DNA from: Adenanthera pavonina
Taxonomy: Eukaryota > Streptophyta > Magnoliopsida > Fabales > Fabaceae
Direction of reading: 5' to 3'
Length of the DNA stretch: 64,000 nt
NCBI GenBank assembly: GCA_026686845.1
Contig: JAIVEN010000004.1
Coordinates: 18,384,827-18,448,826 of the forward strand
Part shown: positions 24,489-35,777 of the stretch, one piece after another
Numbering within the stretch: position 1 is the stretch's first letter
Layout of the letters: each line of letters starts with the position of its first letter
Notes under the pieces: model-generated
The model's input: the letters and a program-made list of their open reading frames with translations, nothing else
Told to the model about the DNA's origin: nothing
Databases searched by the model: none
Position numbers and translations under genes: made by a program

Positions 24489-26554
24489 TTTTGCTTTCTC
24501 GTTAGACCATACTTATGACGAAGCCAATCTCAACCACAAATGAGAATTTCTATAGATTCTTCATTCAACCTAGAGCAATATTCATCAATCACGCTACCTC
24601 CAGCACTGAATGTAGACTCTGATGCCACAGTTGAGATAGGAATAACTAGTATGTCAGCTTTCATCCTTAATAAAAGTTTAAACTTTGCACTGTTGTTCTT
24701 CCACCATTCTATGGCACAGAAAGATAAAGCTAAATTGGGAGAAGGGATATAAAGATCATCTTGCAAATAAATTTCTAATTCTGATTTGGTAGGAGGAACT
24801 GAATGCCTTTGACGCACCATTGTCAACATTCGCTGCATTCCTTTATTATCTCTTTGTTGCTCAATAGCTTCTGAAGAGACAGTGCCATCAACATGCACTT
24901 CACCAGATATAGAGGATGAGCCTTCTTTACACAAGTCCATATACTCTTAATATAAATCTTGCAATGCTTGTTTGATCTTATCTACATTCCATTTAGCCTT
25001 ACTCTCTGGTTTATATATCAATGGGAAGCTTATCTCAACAGCATCTAATTTGGTCCTTGAATCCAAAACACTTGCAATAGCCATCAACAAATTGCATTCC
25101 CCCCAATATTTGCTAAATTTTTCTTTCATAGGCTCTACCATTTCCCTCATGAAGAAATCATAATCATCTGCCGTATCATCAAGTACTTGTTTCACCCTAT
25201 GAACTTCAACAACATATGAGTTAGAAGTAGGGTATTCACTACCTAAGATAACATGAGTAGCATCATTGAAAACTTCTAAAAGCCTACAAACCTTCTCAAT
25301 CTTCTCCCAATCCTCAAATGATGGTGCATAACTATAATGAGGCTCTTTTTCATGATAATCATCAAAGGCATGCTTAAATCTCATTGCAGTGGTCAGCATC
25401 AAGAATGTAGAATTTCATCTTATAGGACAATCAATAATAAGTTTCCTTTCTTTCAAACCCTTTAACTCAAAAACTTCACAAAAAGATTTCAATCGTGCAT
25501 CGGAAGTATTTATATATTTGACACTTTCACGAACATTATGAATGGCATCCTTAATCTTGTTAAGGCTATCTTGCACCAACAAATTCAGTATATGCACACA
25601 ATATCTAACATGAAATAGTTGTCCACCAAGTACCAACTTATTGCTCAATGACAAGTTCTCCTTCAAATTCCTTAGGCATGAGTCATTATAAGAAGCATTG
25701 TCCACAGAAACTGAGAATACTTTGTTTTCAATGCCCCATCCTTTCAAACACTTGAAAATTGTGTTAGCTACATCCACTCCTCGTCTTGGAGCAGGTACCT
25801 TGACAAAATTCATAACTCTCTTTTGAAGACCCTAATTTGAATCAATAAAATGACCAGTGATAACCATGTATTCAGCTACTTGGTAACTTGACTTCCACAT
25901 ATCTGTTGTAATACTAACCTTGCTCACACTCTTCAATATATTTTTCAAGATTTTCTTCTCCTCCTCATATAATGCCAAACAATCACTTCTTGCTATTTTA
26001 CGAGAAAACTTCCTAAATTCTGGATTTGCATACTCAAAAGCCTACATCCAAATTTGATCTTCTACAATACTAAAAGGATGCTCATGCACCATAATAGCAG
26101 CAACAATGATTTCTCTCATTTTTTCATTAGAATACTTTAAGCCAGGAACAATAAATGGGTTACTACCTGAATCACTAGAAGGAAGAAATGAGAGGGCGGC
26201 TTGCTTTTTTTGTTGAGATATACTTAATCTCCTTTGTATGCAAATCTGTGAATGCCTCTTAAGATGGCTAGTGCTAGCTCCCCTCCTACCAGTTGCTAGT
26301 TTTTCCTTACAATATATGCATATTGCTTTCTTGACACCACCAAGAAGTTGAATTTCCTCAAAATCTTTCCATACCTCTGAAGTTTTTTGCCTATTTCTTG
26401 TGATAAAAGAATCTCTGCCACCCATAGTATCTTCATTTTCAGTGGATGTAAGATCAACAGTCTTAGTGTCATGAGGCTAACTTGAACCAGTTGGAGCATG
26501 CTCATTCTTTTGCTCTTGAGTGGTAGATTCAATTGTATTATCATTACCTTCCAT
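24489..26554 (-). pseudogene. hAT transposase (BED finger, hAT dimerisation domain)
   Basis: A single frame of about 690 codons runs from the ATG at 26554 (MEGNDNTIE) to a probable splice donor GTAAGA near 24489, with no frameshift. It carries a BED finger (EVWKDFE...CIYC...HLKRHSQIC), a central RNase-H-like region with VSITTDMWKSSY and VDNASYND, and the C-terminal hAT block STVASESTFSAGGSVIDEY...SRLNEESIE. In-frame stops lie at 26477, 26042, 25832, 25415, 24947 and 24530 (lower coordinates). Those at 25832 and 25415 replace the Trp usual in SNWGL and TRWNS. A small last exon may lie near 24340-24390 (GDIRTRRGYIE after an AG). It would catalyse excision and insertion of the element; it resembles plant RICESLEEPER/DAYSLEEPER-type proteins. 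Confidence 0.9.
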
Positions 26555-26574
26555 TAGATAGGTTGACCTGCAAA

Positions 26575-26840
26575 TAAAATATATATATATATATACATAC
26601 ATATTAAATTATATATATAATTCTAAAAGAGTAGAGTAATATATCAACTTATATGGGAACCAAGAGTAATTATATAGACATTCAAACTAATTTCGGAAAT
26701 AGGCCTATTCAAACTTTGATATGTGGATAATGGAGGTGAAAGCAATTTTATGACAGACTCGACCAACAAAAAGATAATTACTATAAAGAAATATATATAT
26801 CTTATATATATATATAAGATATATATATATATATAAAAGC
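26575..26840. repeat. TA-rich microsatellite blocks upstream of the hAT transposase
   Basis: (TA)n runs at about 26579-26596 and 26795-26836, the second forming a near-perfect TATATATCTTATATATATA...AAGATATATATA inverted repeat. No gene. On the transposase strand it lies just upstream of the start codon and may be intron or leader. Confidence 0.6.
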
Positions 26841-27137
26841 TCATATACGCAACACTACACCAGAATAATCTTGTGGGACATTTTATTTTCTTTCATTTTT
26901 TTGGCACCACATCCAGGCATCCGGGCTGATAATATCAAATTATATTGTTATTACTTAATTAATAATAAATTGTATGGATGAAAATATAACCCAAAAACAA
27001 ATTGTATGAAGGAAATTGATTCTTTACTTATTTTTACCAAACATATTGAACTAAAAATGAAAAACATTACAAGCTTCAGTGGGAAAAAAATTGCCCAGTA
27101 GTTGGCATATAATACTTGAGAAGAAATATATATATAT

Positions 27138-29350
27138 TGTAAGGTTTAGTATAATATAAGTTTTGATGATGACAAATATAGAATAATAAAGAATAAATGC
27201 ATCATATGTATCTGACATATATAATGTTCCTTAAAGAAGTAAAATACATATTAGCATGTATTTAATTATGGTTATAATACATATATCATGCTATATGTAA
27301 ATATATCCATTATACTTTTATAATGAATAACATAAGTTGGATATATAAACTGGATTAACTACTTGGTTTGTAAGTGTAATATATTAAATGTAGGTTAGTC
27401 CAAGTAAGAAGAGTAAGTATTGGAATATAGAAATGGAAATCAATATCATGCCTCACTCAAAAAAGAAGAAAAGAAAGGATGCTCCAAAAATGAAAGATCA
27501 GAGGGAGCATGTCAAGAAGGAAATAATCAAGTGGAAGTAAACTCAACATTTGAAGACTAGGTATATTTTATTTTCACTTAGATCTTGAGGTGGGATTAAT
27601 CTTTAAAATTACTTAATCTTGTTACCATATGTTTTAAATGAGTTAGATTAAACAAATCTGATTTTCAAGAATCTAGAGTTTAACCTTTGATTAGTATTTT
27701 TAATACATCTCTCAAAATACATATGCCTTTGATGTAAAACTTATTTCATATGAAACTAGACTTAATAAGATTTTCAAAGAAGGTTATTTCACTCAAAATA
27801 AAGGTCATATGAAAAAACTATGGTCATTCAAAGTTGAGTAGTGAGATATGAATTTTTAGTTTTGACCTCTTATCATTATTTCGATCATATCTCACAGAAT
27901 ACGTTTGTTTTTGAAGTGAAACTTGTTGCATTTGAAAGTAGATATTGAGAGATTTCCAACCATAGGTCATTTGCTTAATTTAGAGTTAAATGAGAGAGTT
28001 ATAGCTTTTACAAAATTGTCTACAGTGCAAAATTTGAAATTACGGAGGTTTCACGTCCGATAGATGAATTTTGGGCCTCCGAAATTCGAATTTTGCAGAG
28101 AATCTTTGTGCTAAGTTGAGCTTGCCACTAACAAACTAATTTTGGCTTCCAAAATTTGAACTTCAGGACTAACAGACGAATTTTGGCTTTCAAAATTTGA
28201 ATTTCGAAACACCAGAATGTGAAAATAGTTCCAGAAAAGCCAACAGACGAATTTCTGCATCTAAAATTCGAACTTCAACACCAACAGATGAATTTTGGCT
28301 TTGAAAATTTGAATTTTGAATCTCCAGAAATACAAAAATACTTCTGGAATAGCCAACAGATGAATTTCCACATCCAAAATTCGAATTTCGAAAGGAAGAA
28401 CTTGTGCCATATTGAGTTGCTCTCTAACAGAGGAATTTTGGGCACCAAAATTTGAACTTCGAAGGCATTGTAGCAACATGGAACAACTATTCACACTTAC
28501 CAGAAGTACTTTAAACTTGAAAATTCGTATGTTCCAACATAGAAACATTTGTCAAGATGAAAATTCAAATTTTAGATTTGAACAGACGAACTTCGAAGTT
28601 CAACGCTAAAGACTTTAACTTATGGTCTCTTCGAAATTCATTTATTGACATCCAAAATTTGAATTTCAGAATGTCAGAAACATTAAATATGGTTGGTAAA
28701 CGGCTAGTTTTGCAGAGTAATCATTGAGTAACGTCTCTAACGACAAGATCTTGTATCTAACATCTAGTTACTCCACAAAACTATAAATAGAACATCATTT
28801 AAACTTATGGGTAACAATCTTAAATGAGTTTATGCGAATATACTACAACAATTTGTAAAATCCTTCTATCTCAGCATTGTTTGAAAAGCCCACCTCAATA
28901 GAGTGAACTTTCAATGTATTATCTACTCTTCAAGAGAGTTTTCATTCTGTAAATATTTCTTTCTACATATTCTGGGTAGCATCTTACTATGGGGAAATAC
29001 TAAGGGATTTACACATCTTATAAGGGTGTGAGGAGAGTGGCTTCACAAGTGCCTATTGAAACTTGTGGGAATGTACTGAGGCTTCATAGATATCTGGATC
29101 AAACCTGTGGGATATAGTAGAAAATCTCAAGCGATGGCTTGGGGACTGGATGTAGGCCAAGTGGTTGGGCGGAACCAGTATAAATTGTTGTGCATTGTTC
29201 TTCATCTTCTCTATTCAATTGTTGTGCACAACTTTCTCTGTTTATCTCTGTTTTACTGCACTCTTAGTGAAATTAGGTTGTGATCCAAAAAGAGTGAAAA
29301 TCTTACATCACCCAATTCACCCTCCTCTTGGGTGACCAACTAACCTAACA
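27138..29350 (+). mobile_element. Divergent copia-type solo LTR inside the hAT element
   Basis: Starts TGTAAGGTTTAG, ends CTAACCTAACA, flanked by TATAT on both sides (27133-27137, 29351-29355; weak evidence alone because the target is TA-rich). It shares the array of CAGACGAATTT and AAATTCGAA blocks (28060-28690) and the GGGGACTGGATGTAGGCCAAGTGG and CAATTCACCCTCCTCTTGGG ends with the other copia LTRs here. It is ~2.2 kb with an extra ~800-bp leading part, so it is a distinct subfamily. Confidence 0.75.
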
Positions 29351-29394
29351 TATATATCTTATATATATATATATATAAGAAATATATAAAAAAT

Positions 29395-29800
29395 AAATAT
29401 ATACCTGCGGGGAGAGGAAGGTGACGAGAAGAATACAAAGGGAGATGAAGTCGGAGGTTGCAAGAAAGTGAAGAAACAGAGTAGAAGATAACCACTCGCC
29501 AGAGACAGAGTTGAAAGTTGTAGTACACAGTCGATGGTCACACCCACACCACACGCACTGAACGATCTCTGACTCGCAATAGACCACAGTAGCTACGCCT
29601 TCCAGTCTTCTTGGCACTTGTGAATCAGCAATGGAAGATGGCTAGCTGAGCTACAGAGAAGACGTCTCATGGCGGTGAGCAATACTTGGGTTCGTTTGTT
29701 CCTCTCTCAATCTCAGACTCTCTCAGCTCGACCACAGTAGCTATGCGTATTGTTCATTTTGTTTTGTTAGTCCTTACTCCTCAGTTTTGGAAATTTTGAA
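29395..29800 (-). other. Probable untranslated leader exon of the hAT transposase gene
   Basis: A less AT-rich, CT-rich (minus strand) stretch that ends in CCCCGCAG|GTATATA, a possible splice donor, before the TA-rich and nested-LTR DNA. Its position upstream of the transposase ATG fits a spliced leader. The open frames here (29340-29617) show no domain. Confidence 0.35.
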
Positions 29801-29927
29801 ACTGAATTTTTTATTTGTTTGATTTATTAAAAAGAAATAAAGGTTCAAAATATATATATATATTATATCATTATTCTATATTATATTATAAATTATAAAT
29901 TATTATATTAATATATATACATAAATA

Positions 29928-30060
29928 GGCCTGGCCTGATAGACTTCAGGCCAGGTCTGTTAAGAAAATTAGGCCTTAAAAAAGGCCTTGGCCTAGCCTT
30001 TTCCTTAATCAGGCCAGCCCAAGCCCTAGGCCGCCTGAAAAGGGCCTAGCCTATTTCCAC
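29928..30060. repeat. Right subterminal GGCC-repeat region of hAT element
   Basis: Repeats AGGCCTGGCCTGA, CAGGCCAGG, AGGCCTTA, AAAGGCCTTGGCCTAG and AGGCCGCC precede the right inverted repeat, mirroring the left end. Confidence 0.6.
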
Positions 30061-32073
30061 CCCTACTCGCATTCAACCATTCTGGCATACAAATACCTAT
30101 TCATACATTAAAGATCCATACTAGGGTCCACTAGCAACATCACACATCATTACATTCTATACATCTTTATACTCCCAGGACACTCATCCAGGAAACCAAA
30201 CTATATCAACCTACTTAGCACAGAATTACATAAACTAAATTACAACCACTAATTATACTTGGAATTCCTGAAGATGGAATGACTACTAACTCCTTGATCT
30301 TCTCCGAACTAGCACCAGAGTTTTTACCTGAAAGGTTAGTCATGGAGGGGGGTGTGAGACAATGTCTCAGTAACCGAGAATAACTACACACATATATATA
30401 ATATCATCAATACCACACACATATACAAATGATGCAGTGTAATGCCAATGTCATGAGATGTATGCCTCAATGCATGTCTCGGTGCATGTCTCCCTCAGCA
30501 CAGCTAGAACCATGAGCTGGTATCATCATACAATATTTCAGTAGGTAATTTCCTTCCAACAGTCAGTGAAGACTAACTCCGGGACATCACCAAGCTTACC
30601 TCACACTAGTATACCCAGCCAAAGATCACATTAATAATTGGACCGTGGCTCTCCTTCCCCTAGACCACCGCGAATTGGTGGTGATTTAGGGAAGGTGTAG
30701 TCTACTGTCACCTGGCTCTCCTATGGCCATAGGAGAGGATTTAGCGACAGGGATCCCATCCTATCACCAAATCATATCATCATCATATTATATCATCGTC
30801 CACTGTCACTTGGCTCTCCCAAGGAGAGGATTTAGTGGCAGGGATTTATCACATCATCATATCTCATCTTATCACCATCTCCAATCAACTATATCTCACT
30901 ATGCTCATGGGTGGTGATGCATGCCATGCTAACATGCCTCGAACCACGCACATATGTATATCATCATCACAATCATCATCATGGTCATGCTAGCATGCAA
31001 TGGTATGAGAATGCCACAGTCACGTATGCACATATACAAAATCATGCTCATCATAGTCATAAATTCACATCATGTCACATCAACATATGTACATCATCAT
31101 CATATACTATATCATCTAGCCGTGTGCATACCACGATATATAGGAAAAGCCATACACAGTCACATAACGATATCATGGTATGAACACAGACATGCATATA
31201 TATATATATCAACATATAACCCAAATATAAACACCCAGTTATCTCAAGTTATTAGCACCACGCACACAAGGGCTTAGACAAGCCTCCAGAGCACCCCTAA
31301 TCATGAACTATATGCCTCTGATTAGCCACTCTACCATTACAACAATATAATACCTTTAGTTAACACAACTCCCATAACACTACAATCCACAATCTAGATG
31401 TCAAAGCTTAACCCAAAGTTCTAACAATATACACACATACCAATAAACCTTAAACAACCATTCAAACACACACCAACACCTACCATTTCGGATTTCCGCT
31501 TCTCTTCCCAATTTCTAACCTAGGGTTTAACTCAAACCCATCTTAATCCAATCAAAACTCATACTCAAAGCTTCCTAACACCACAAAACACTCCTACAAC
31601 ACAAAATCAAGCATTTTAATCGGTGCAAATTACATAAACTAGAAACCCTAAGCTTCAACTCAACTTCCCCACCGAAAATAGTGAAGAAAAGAGAGAAGGC
31701 TAGGGATCACTTACCAACAAAGATCCAAGCTCTTGGATGCTGGAAAACACTCCCATTTGCAGGAAAACTTGAACCCTAGCAAAGCTCATCGCATCTTCTC
31801 CATCGCTCCCTCCTTTTCTTTCTTTACTTTTCATTCTAAATGATTCTAATTTAAACCAGTTTCTCTACTCACACCGCGGCTCCAGGTACGTCCGCCATGG
31901 TGCCACCAGTTTTGGCCGCAAAATGCCACTGGAATTGGCTATCACTACGGCTGCCCTGTTTCTCTCCGCGGCGTGGAGCTCATTTCTTCTCCACTTGAAC
32001 CTTCCTCCATCCTGTTTCCTTCGATCCTGCACACAATGTCAAAGACAAGCGTCATGAGGGGTGTTACAATAGT

Positions 32074-34957
32074 ACTTGAATGTTAAATCATAGGTGGAAT
32101 AGATCAAAAGTTACACTATGATATACAGTTAGGTCTATTTGAATAAAGTGGAACTTGAATAGTAAAATTATGCTTTCACTGGAAGTTCATATTCAAATAT
32201 ATAGATGCCCCTAATCTTGACAAACTGTCAAATCAACCGATGAATTTCGGAATATTAAACCAAACGAAGAAAAAAAAGCTTATGTAACCAAAGTAGCTAG
32301 GAGTGACCTGAAAGATGGAAGTGGCTGTGGTGGTTCGGTGGAAGACAATGGAGAACAATGAAGCTCTCCACTATTGCTAATGGTGGTGGACCGCTATAGT
32401 TGTGTGACTGTAACGGCTTGCCTCCGATGGGATGAGATGATGGGATTTATTATATACAAAGAAAAGTATAACCCCAATTCTGTGCTACTTACTGCCTAAG
32501 ATTCAGACCGAAAAAAATACGAGATCAACATTCTCTATTTATTTAATTTAATAAAATGTCTTAAATGATACAATGAATGATTGATTTTATGTCAATTAAA
32601 TTTATTATATTCATTGAGTATTACTAATTAAAATAACAAATTACTAATTCATAGTTGACAAAAAGATTATTCATTTGATGCTGATTGTTTCAATAGAAAA
32701 CATACAATTAATTAATGACTTAATTCAAAATAAATATTAAAAATTTTTATTCGAATGAAAAACATTTGAATTTTTCAGTTAATGTTACTTGTTCAGAAAG
32801 TTTAATATTCATTGGCTTGAAAGTTAAGACAATTATATTCGTGTCAATTTTAGTATTCAAAAGTATCAAAAACCTTAATTATTAGTTGATTAGGTTAATA
32901 ATTTTAGAATTAAATTGTATGATGATCACTTTCATTCTGCGCGTTTATCAATTGCAATCCCTTTGATTTCTCTCTTTTCTATCATATTTGTTTCTCAACC
33001 TTAGTTTACTATTTGAGCTTTACTTTTTTACTAAATTAATAATTAATAAGTATTCAAATCCCTCCGTTAGGAGCTACAAACGCTGGACAATGTAGAGTAG
33101 TTATGTTCCTTTTATTTTTTGTAAATTTGGTGTGAATCGATCTTAGTTGCCCTATTTTATTCCTACTTTCCATTGTAAATTTGCAATATTATATTTGGAT
33201 TTTCAAATTATATAATTACCACACCAAGTGTTCGTCACTTATGATGACCAGGTTAGCCCCTCACACTTTGAAGCTCTCATCTAGGTTAGAAATCTTGACG
33301 CAAGGTTGATTAAAAAAAAAGAAAAGAAACAAGGAAATCTCGACGCCAGTCGTAATTTTTTCTTTCTTTAAATCACTAGAGTTTTCCCCATTCATATATG
33401 CAAGATATTTAAAATTTTATTTTTTCCCGAATTTTAATGAGCATAGTAAAGTAATCATAGAAATCAGCCAACTTTTATATATATGTGTGTGTGCGCACAC
33501 GATTAAAACCTTAACTAGTTGTTAGACACATTTCATAATATTAAATCAGGTTAGTCGATAAATCTAGAGGGTATATTGACTATCGGTGAGCCCTAGCAAT
33601 GGAGACAGAACTATTCAAAGGAGGTTTTCATGAAAACCTCCAAGATTAGTTGACAAAGCCCATAACTCAAGTTATCCGAAAAGTTTTCTTCATAGGTTAG
33701 AAGAAATATCTTCAGAGGATGTTACACTTTAACTCACTAAGCTTCAAAAACTCAACACTTGATTTTCTAGAAAACAGGGTTAGTCGACAATCACATAGGG
33801 TCAATTGACAAAGCTACATTTTCAGAAGAAGAATTGCTCACAGGATGGTCAGATTAGAAGACAAATCTCAAGGATTAGTAGACTATCATGGCTTGATAGA
33901 GAGATAAACAATTTTGAAACTTAACAATTTTCTTCTAACCTATTACCCTTAGTCTACTAACATCTTTCCCAGAGGCAAAAACATCACTTTTTGATAGAAA
34001 AACCTTTTGAAAAACTTTGAACACTCACTTTAATTTATAAGGAGCTCAATTTAAGAACACTGCTAAGATGAATTAAGTAAAATCAAAGCACTTATTACCA
34101 CTTTAACCTATGAGATAACAAAATTACAAATAAATCAAATCTAAGCTTACTGATAGGCTTTTTTTCACTTGGTTAATTTTATTTCTTCATGATATACTCC
34201 CTTGATGCATTCCTCATAGCTCTAGGTGTTTTGTAATTTATCATAATCTTCATTTATCTAACCCCCAAGATAATTTTAACCCATGACCCGAGATTGGACC
34301 AAATGCCTAGCTAGTTAGGTTAGACCAATGACAAAACCATGAAATGGCTCCGAAAGAGAAAAATTATAAAAAGAAAAAAACACTTAATTTTATTTGCTAC
34401 TCAAAGGAATAATTTATCCAATCCAGAATATATTTACTTAAAAAGTAATATTTCAATTAAGAGTATTCTTCAAAACTAACAGAGGATGGCAGCCAATTAT
34501 AATCCAATAAAATTCTATTATGGATACATAAATAAACAACACACTTCCTATGAAGGGGTTTCCTCTTCGGCCAAAAAATTGGGTTTTTTTTTCATCCTTA
34601 TAGGGTATGCAAATAATGTTTTGTGAAAAAAACAAAACTAACGTCGTCTTCTTCTGAAGGTACGATATATTAAATGTACAGTCATTTGGAGACAAAAACA
34701 TCCATTTATCTAGCCCATTCGATATATCAACTGTACGAATTGATTAAGCCCAGAAAACATACACCTATTGATTTAAATGATTTTCCAATGCAGTTTGTTG
34801 TGTTTTATTAATTTGTCTGGCATTTTTTGTATGGTCTTAATATATCTGGTATTTCTAAAGTTTGAATCTTGTTACTTAAATTTTTATTAAAGAAGTTCAT
34901 TTTATTATTAGTGATTTTAATATTTTATTCTTTCAAAATATTTGTTATAAGAGCATA
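32074..34957. other. AT-rich DNA without recognisable gene
   Basis: No open frame over 82 codons and no domain. A slightly GC-richer patch at 32300-32450 (GGAAGTGGCTGTGGTGGTT...) may be an exon remnant. A (TG)n/(GC)n stretch lies at about 33481-33500. At 33540-34200 the series GGTTAGTCGATAA, TTAGTTGACAAAG and GGTTAGTCGACAA looks like the internal repeats of an old copia-type LTR of another family, but ends and duplication were not found. Confidence 0.35.
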
Positions 34958-34971
34958 AAATGTTCCAATTC

Positions 34972-35146
34972 AACTAATTTAAATTGATGTAAGTGGTAGA
35001 GGATTTTGTCTCTTAAGAGAAAGGCTAGGGGTTCAATTCCAAACCTTTGTACATGGAATAAATGCAATTAGAAAAGGTTTATCCTTTGCCTTTAGTACAT
35101 TGAGAGAGATTGGTCCATGTTTTCCACAAGTTGCTCTGCATAAAAG
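34972..35146 (+). mobile_element. tRNA-derived SINE with 14-bp target duplication
   Basis: Contains an A-box-like segment (AAGTGGTAGAGGATT) and a good B box GGTTCAATTCC 40 bases later, the internal RNA polymerase III promoter of tRNA-type SINEs, then an unrelated ~110-bp body. The flanks AAATGTTCCAATTC at 34958-34971 and 35147-35160 are identical, a long duplication typical of LINE-machinery insertion. Cloverleaf pairing is not maintained, so it is not a tRNA gene. Confidence 0.7.
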
Positions 35147-35160
35147 AAATGTTCCAATTC

Positions 35161-35777
35161 TCATAAAAAATGTTCCAATTAAATTCAAAGACAAAGAATT
35201 TTCCCAATAATACTGACCTATATTCTGAACATGGTAAATTTATAAGTTAATTTCAATTTCAATTCTCATAGATTACAGGGCACATTTGTTTAAACATTTT
35301 AATAACAAATTATTTTTGTTAAGAAAATCACATTTACAAAATTTAGGATATTTGTTTAAGCTTTTAAAAGCAATTAGACTATGAAAATGTCCTTATTATG
35401 TAGCTCTTTGATTACATGTTTAATTTTTTTTATTTCCTGAACTTCTTAATTAGTTATAAATTCAAAATTTATTTCAAAATTTTGTTAATTTCCTGTTTAG
35501 AAATATAGGATGTATATCTGAATTAAATCTAATCTAAAAGTTTAAAGGTTGGCAAACTTTGTGTTTTTAAAGAAAAATATGATATTTTAATATTTTGAGA
35601 TTGCAATATACTGTTAACCGTATCATTCGTATTGAAAAAATATCAGTTTGATTGGAAAATTTTAAATCAATAAATTTTTTAATAAAAAATAGTTGACCAA
35701 TTTAATTTGAAAATTCAACAATCATAGTAAATGTTTTAATCTATTTAATATTTATTCTTTTGGCCAGATATTTGACA
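35161..35777. other. AT-rich DNA, nothing recognised
   Basis: No coding sequence or clear repeat, apart from a further partial copy of the SINE target word (AAAATGTTCCAATTAAATTC) at about 35166-35185. Confidence 0.5.

Larger units (their letters stand above)
23330..30065 (-). mobile_element. hAT DNA transposon with 8-bp duplication CTCGCATT
   Basis: Terminal inverted repeats TAGGTATGGAAA (left) and TAGGGGTGGAAA (right, reversed), flanked by a perfect 8-bp duplication CTCGCATT (23322-23329 and 30066-30073), the size made by hAT transposases. It encodes a BED/hAT transposase on the minus strand. Both ends carry many GGCC-centred repeats. A 2.2-kb solo LTR is nested at 27138-29350. Without that LTR the element is ~4.5 kb. 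It is inactive because the transposase frame has stops. Confidence 0.92.
22682..32068 (-). mobile_element. Gypsy-type solo LTR split by a hAT element, ATAGT duplication
   Basis: Ends TGTAACACCC and GTGTTACA, with a perfect 5-bp duplication ATAGT at 22677-22681 and 32069-32073. Removing the hAT insertion (23330-30065 plus one 8-bp duplication) leaves ~2.64 kb. It is the same family as the first ~2.63 kb of the gypsy LTR at 1489, in reverse orientation; shared landmarks are TGAGACAATGTCTCAGTAAC, the GGAGAGCCAGGTGGCAG repeats (here CTGTCACCTGGCTCTCC) and ATCATCATCA-rich tracts. Open frames such as 30911-31277 (His-rich) are translations of these simple repeats. Confidence 0.88.

Noticed and set aside
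24972..25163. Plus-strand open frame within the hAT gene
   Set aside because: Antisense shadow of the transposase frame.
30911..31277. His-rich open frames
   Set aside because: They are translations of ATCATCATC/CACCAT simple repeats in a gypsy-type solo LTR; other copies do not keep the frame.
34990..35060. tRNA gene
   Set aside because: Only A- and B-box-like segments are present, with no cloverleaf stems or acceptor pairing, and it is flanked by a long duplication: a SINE.
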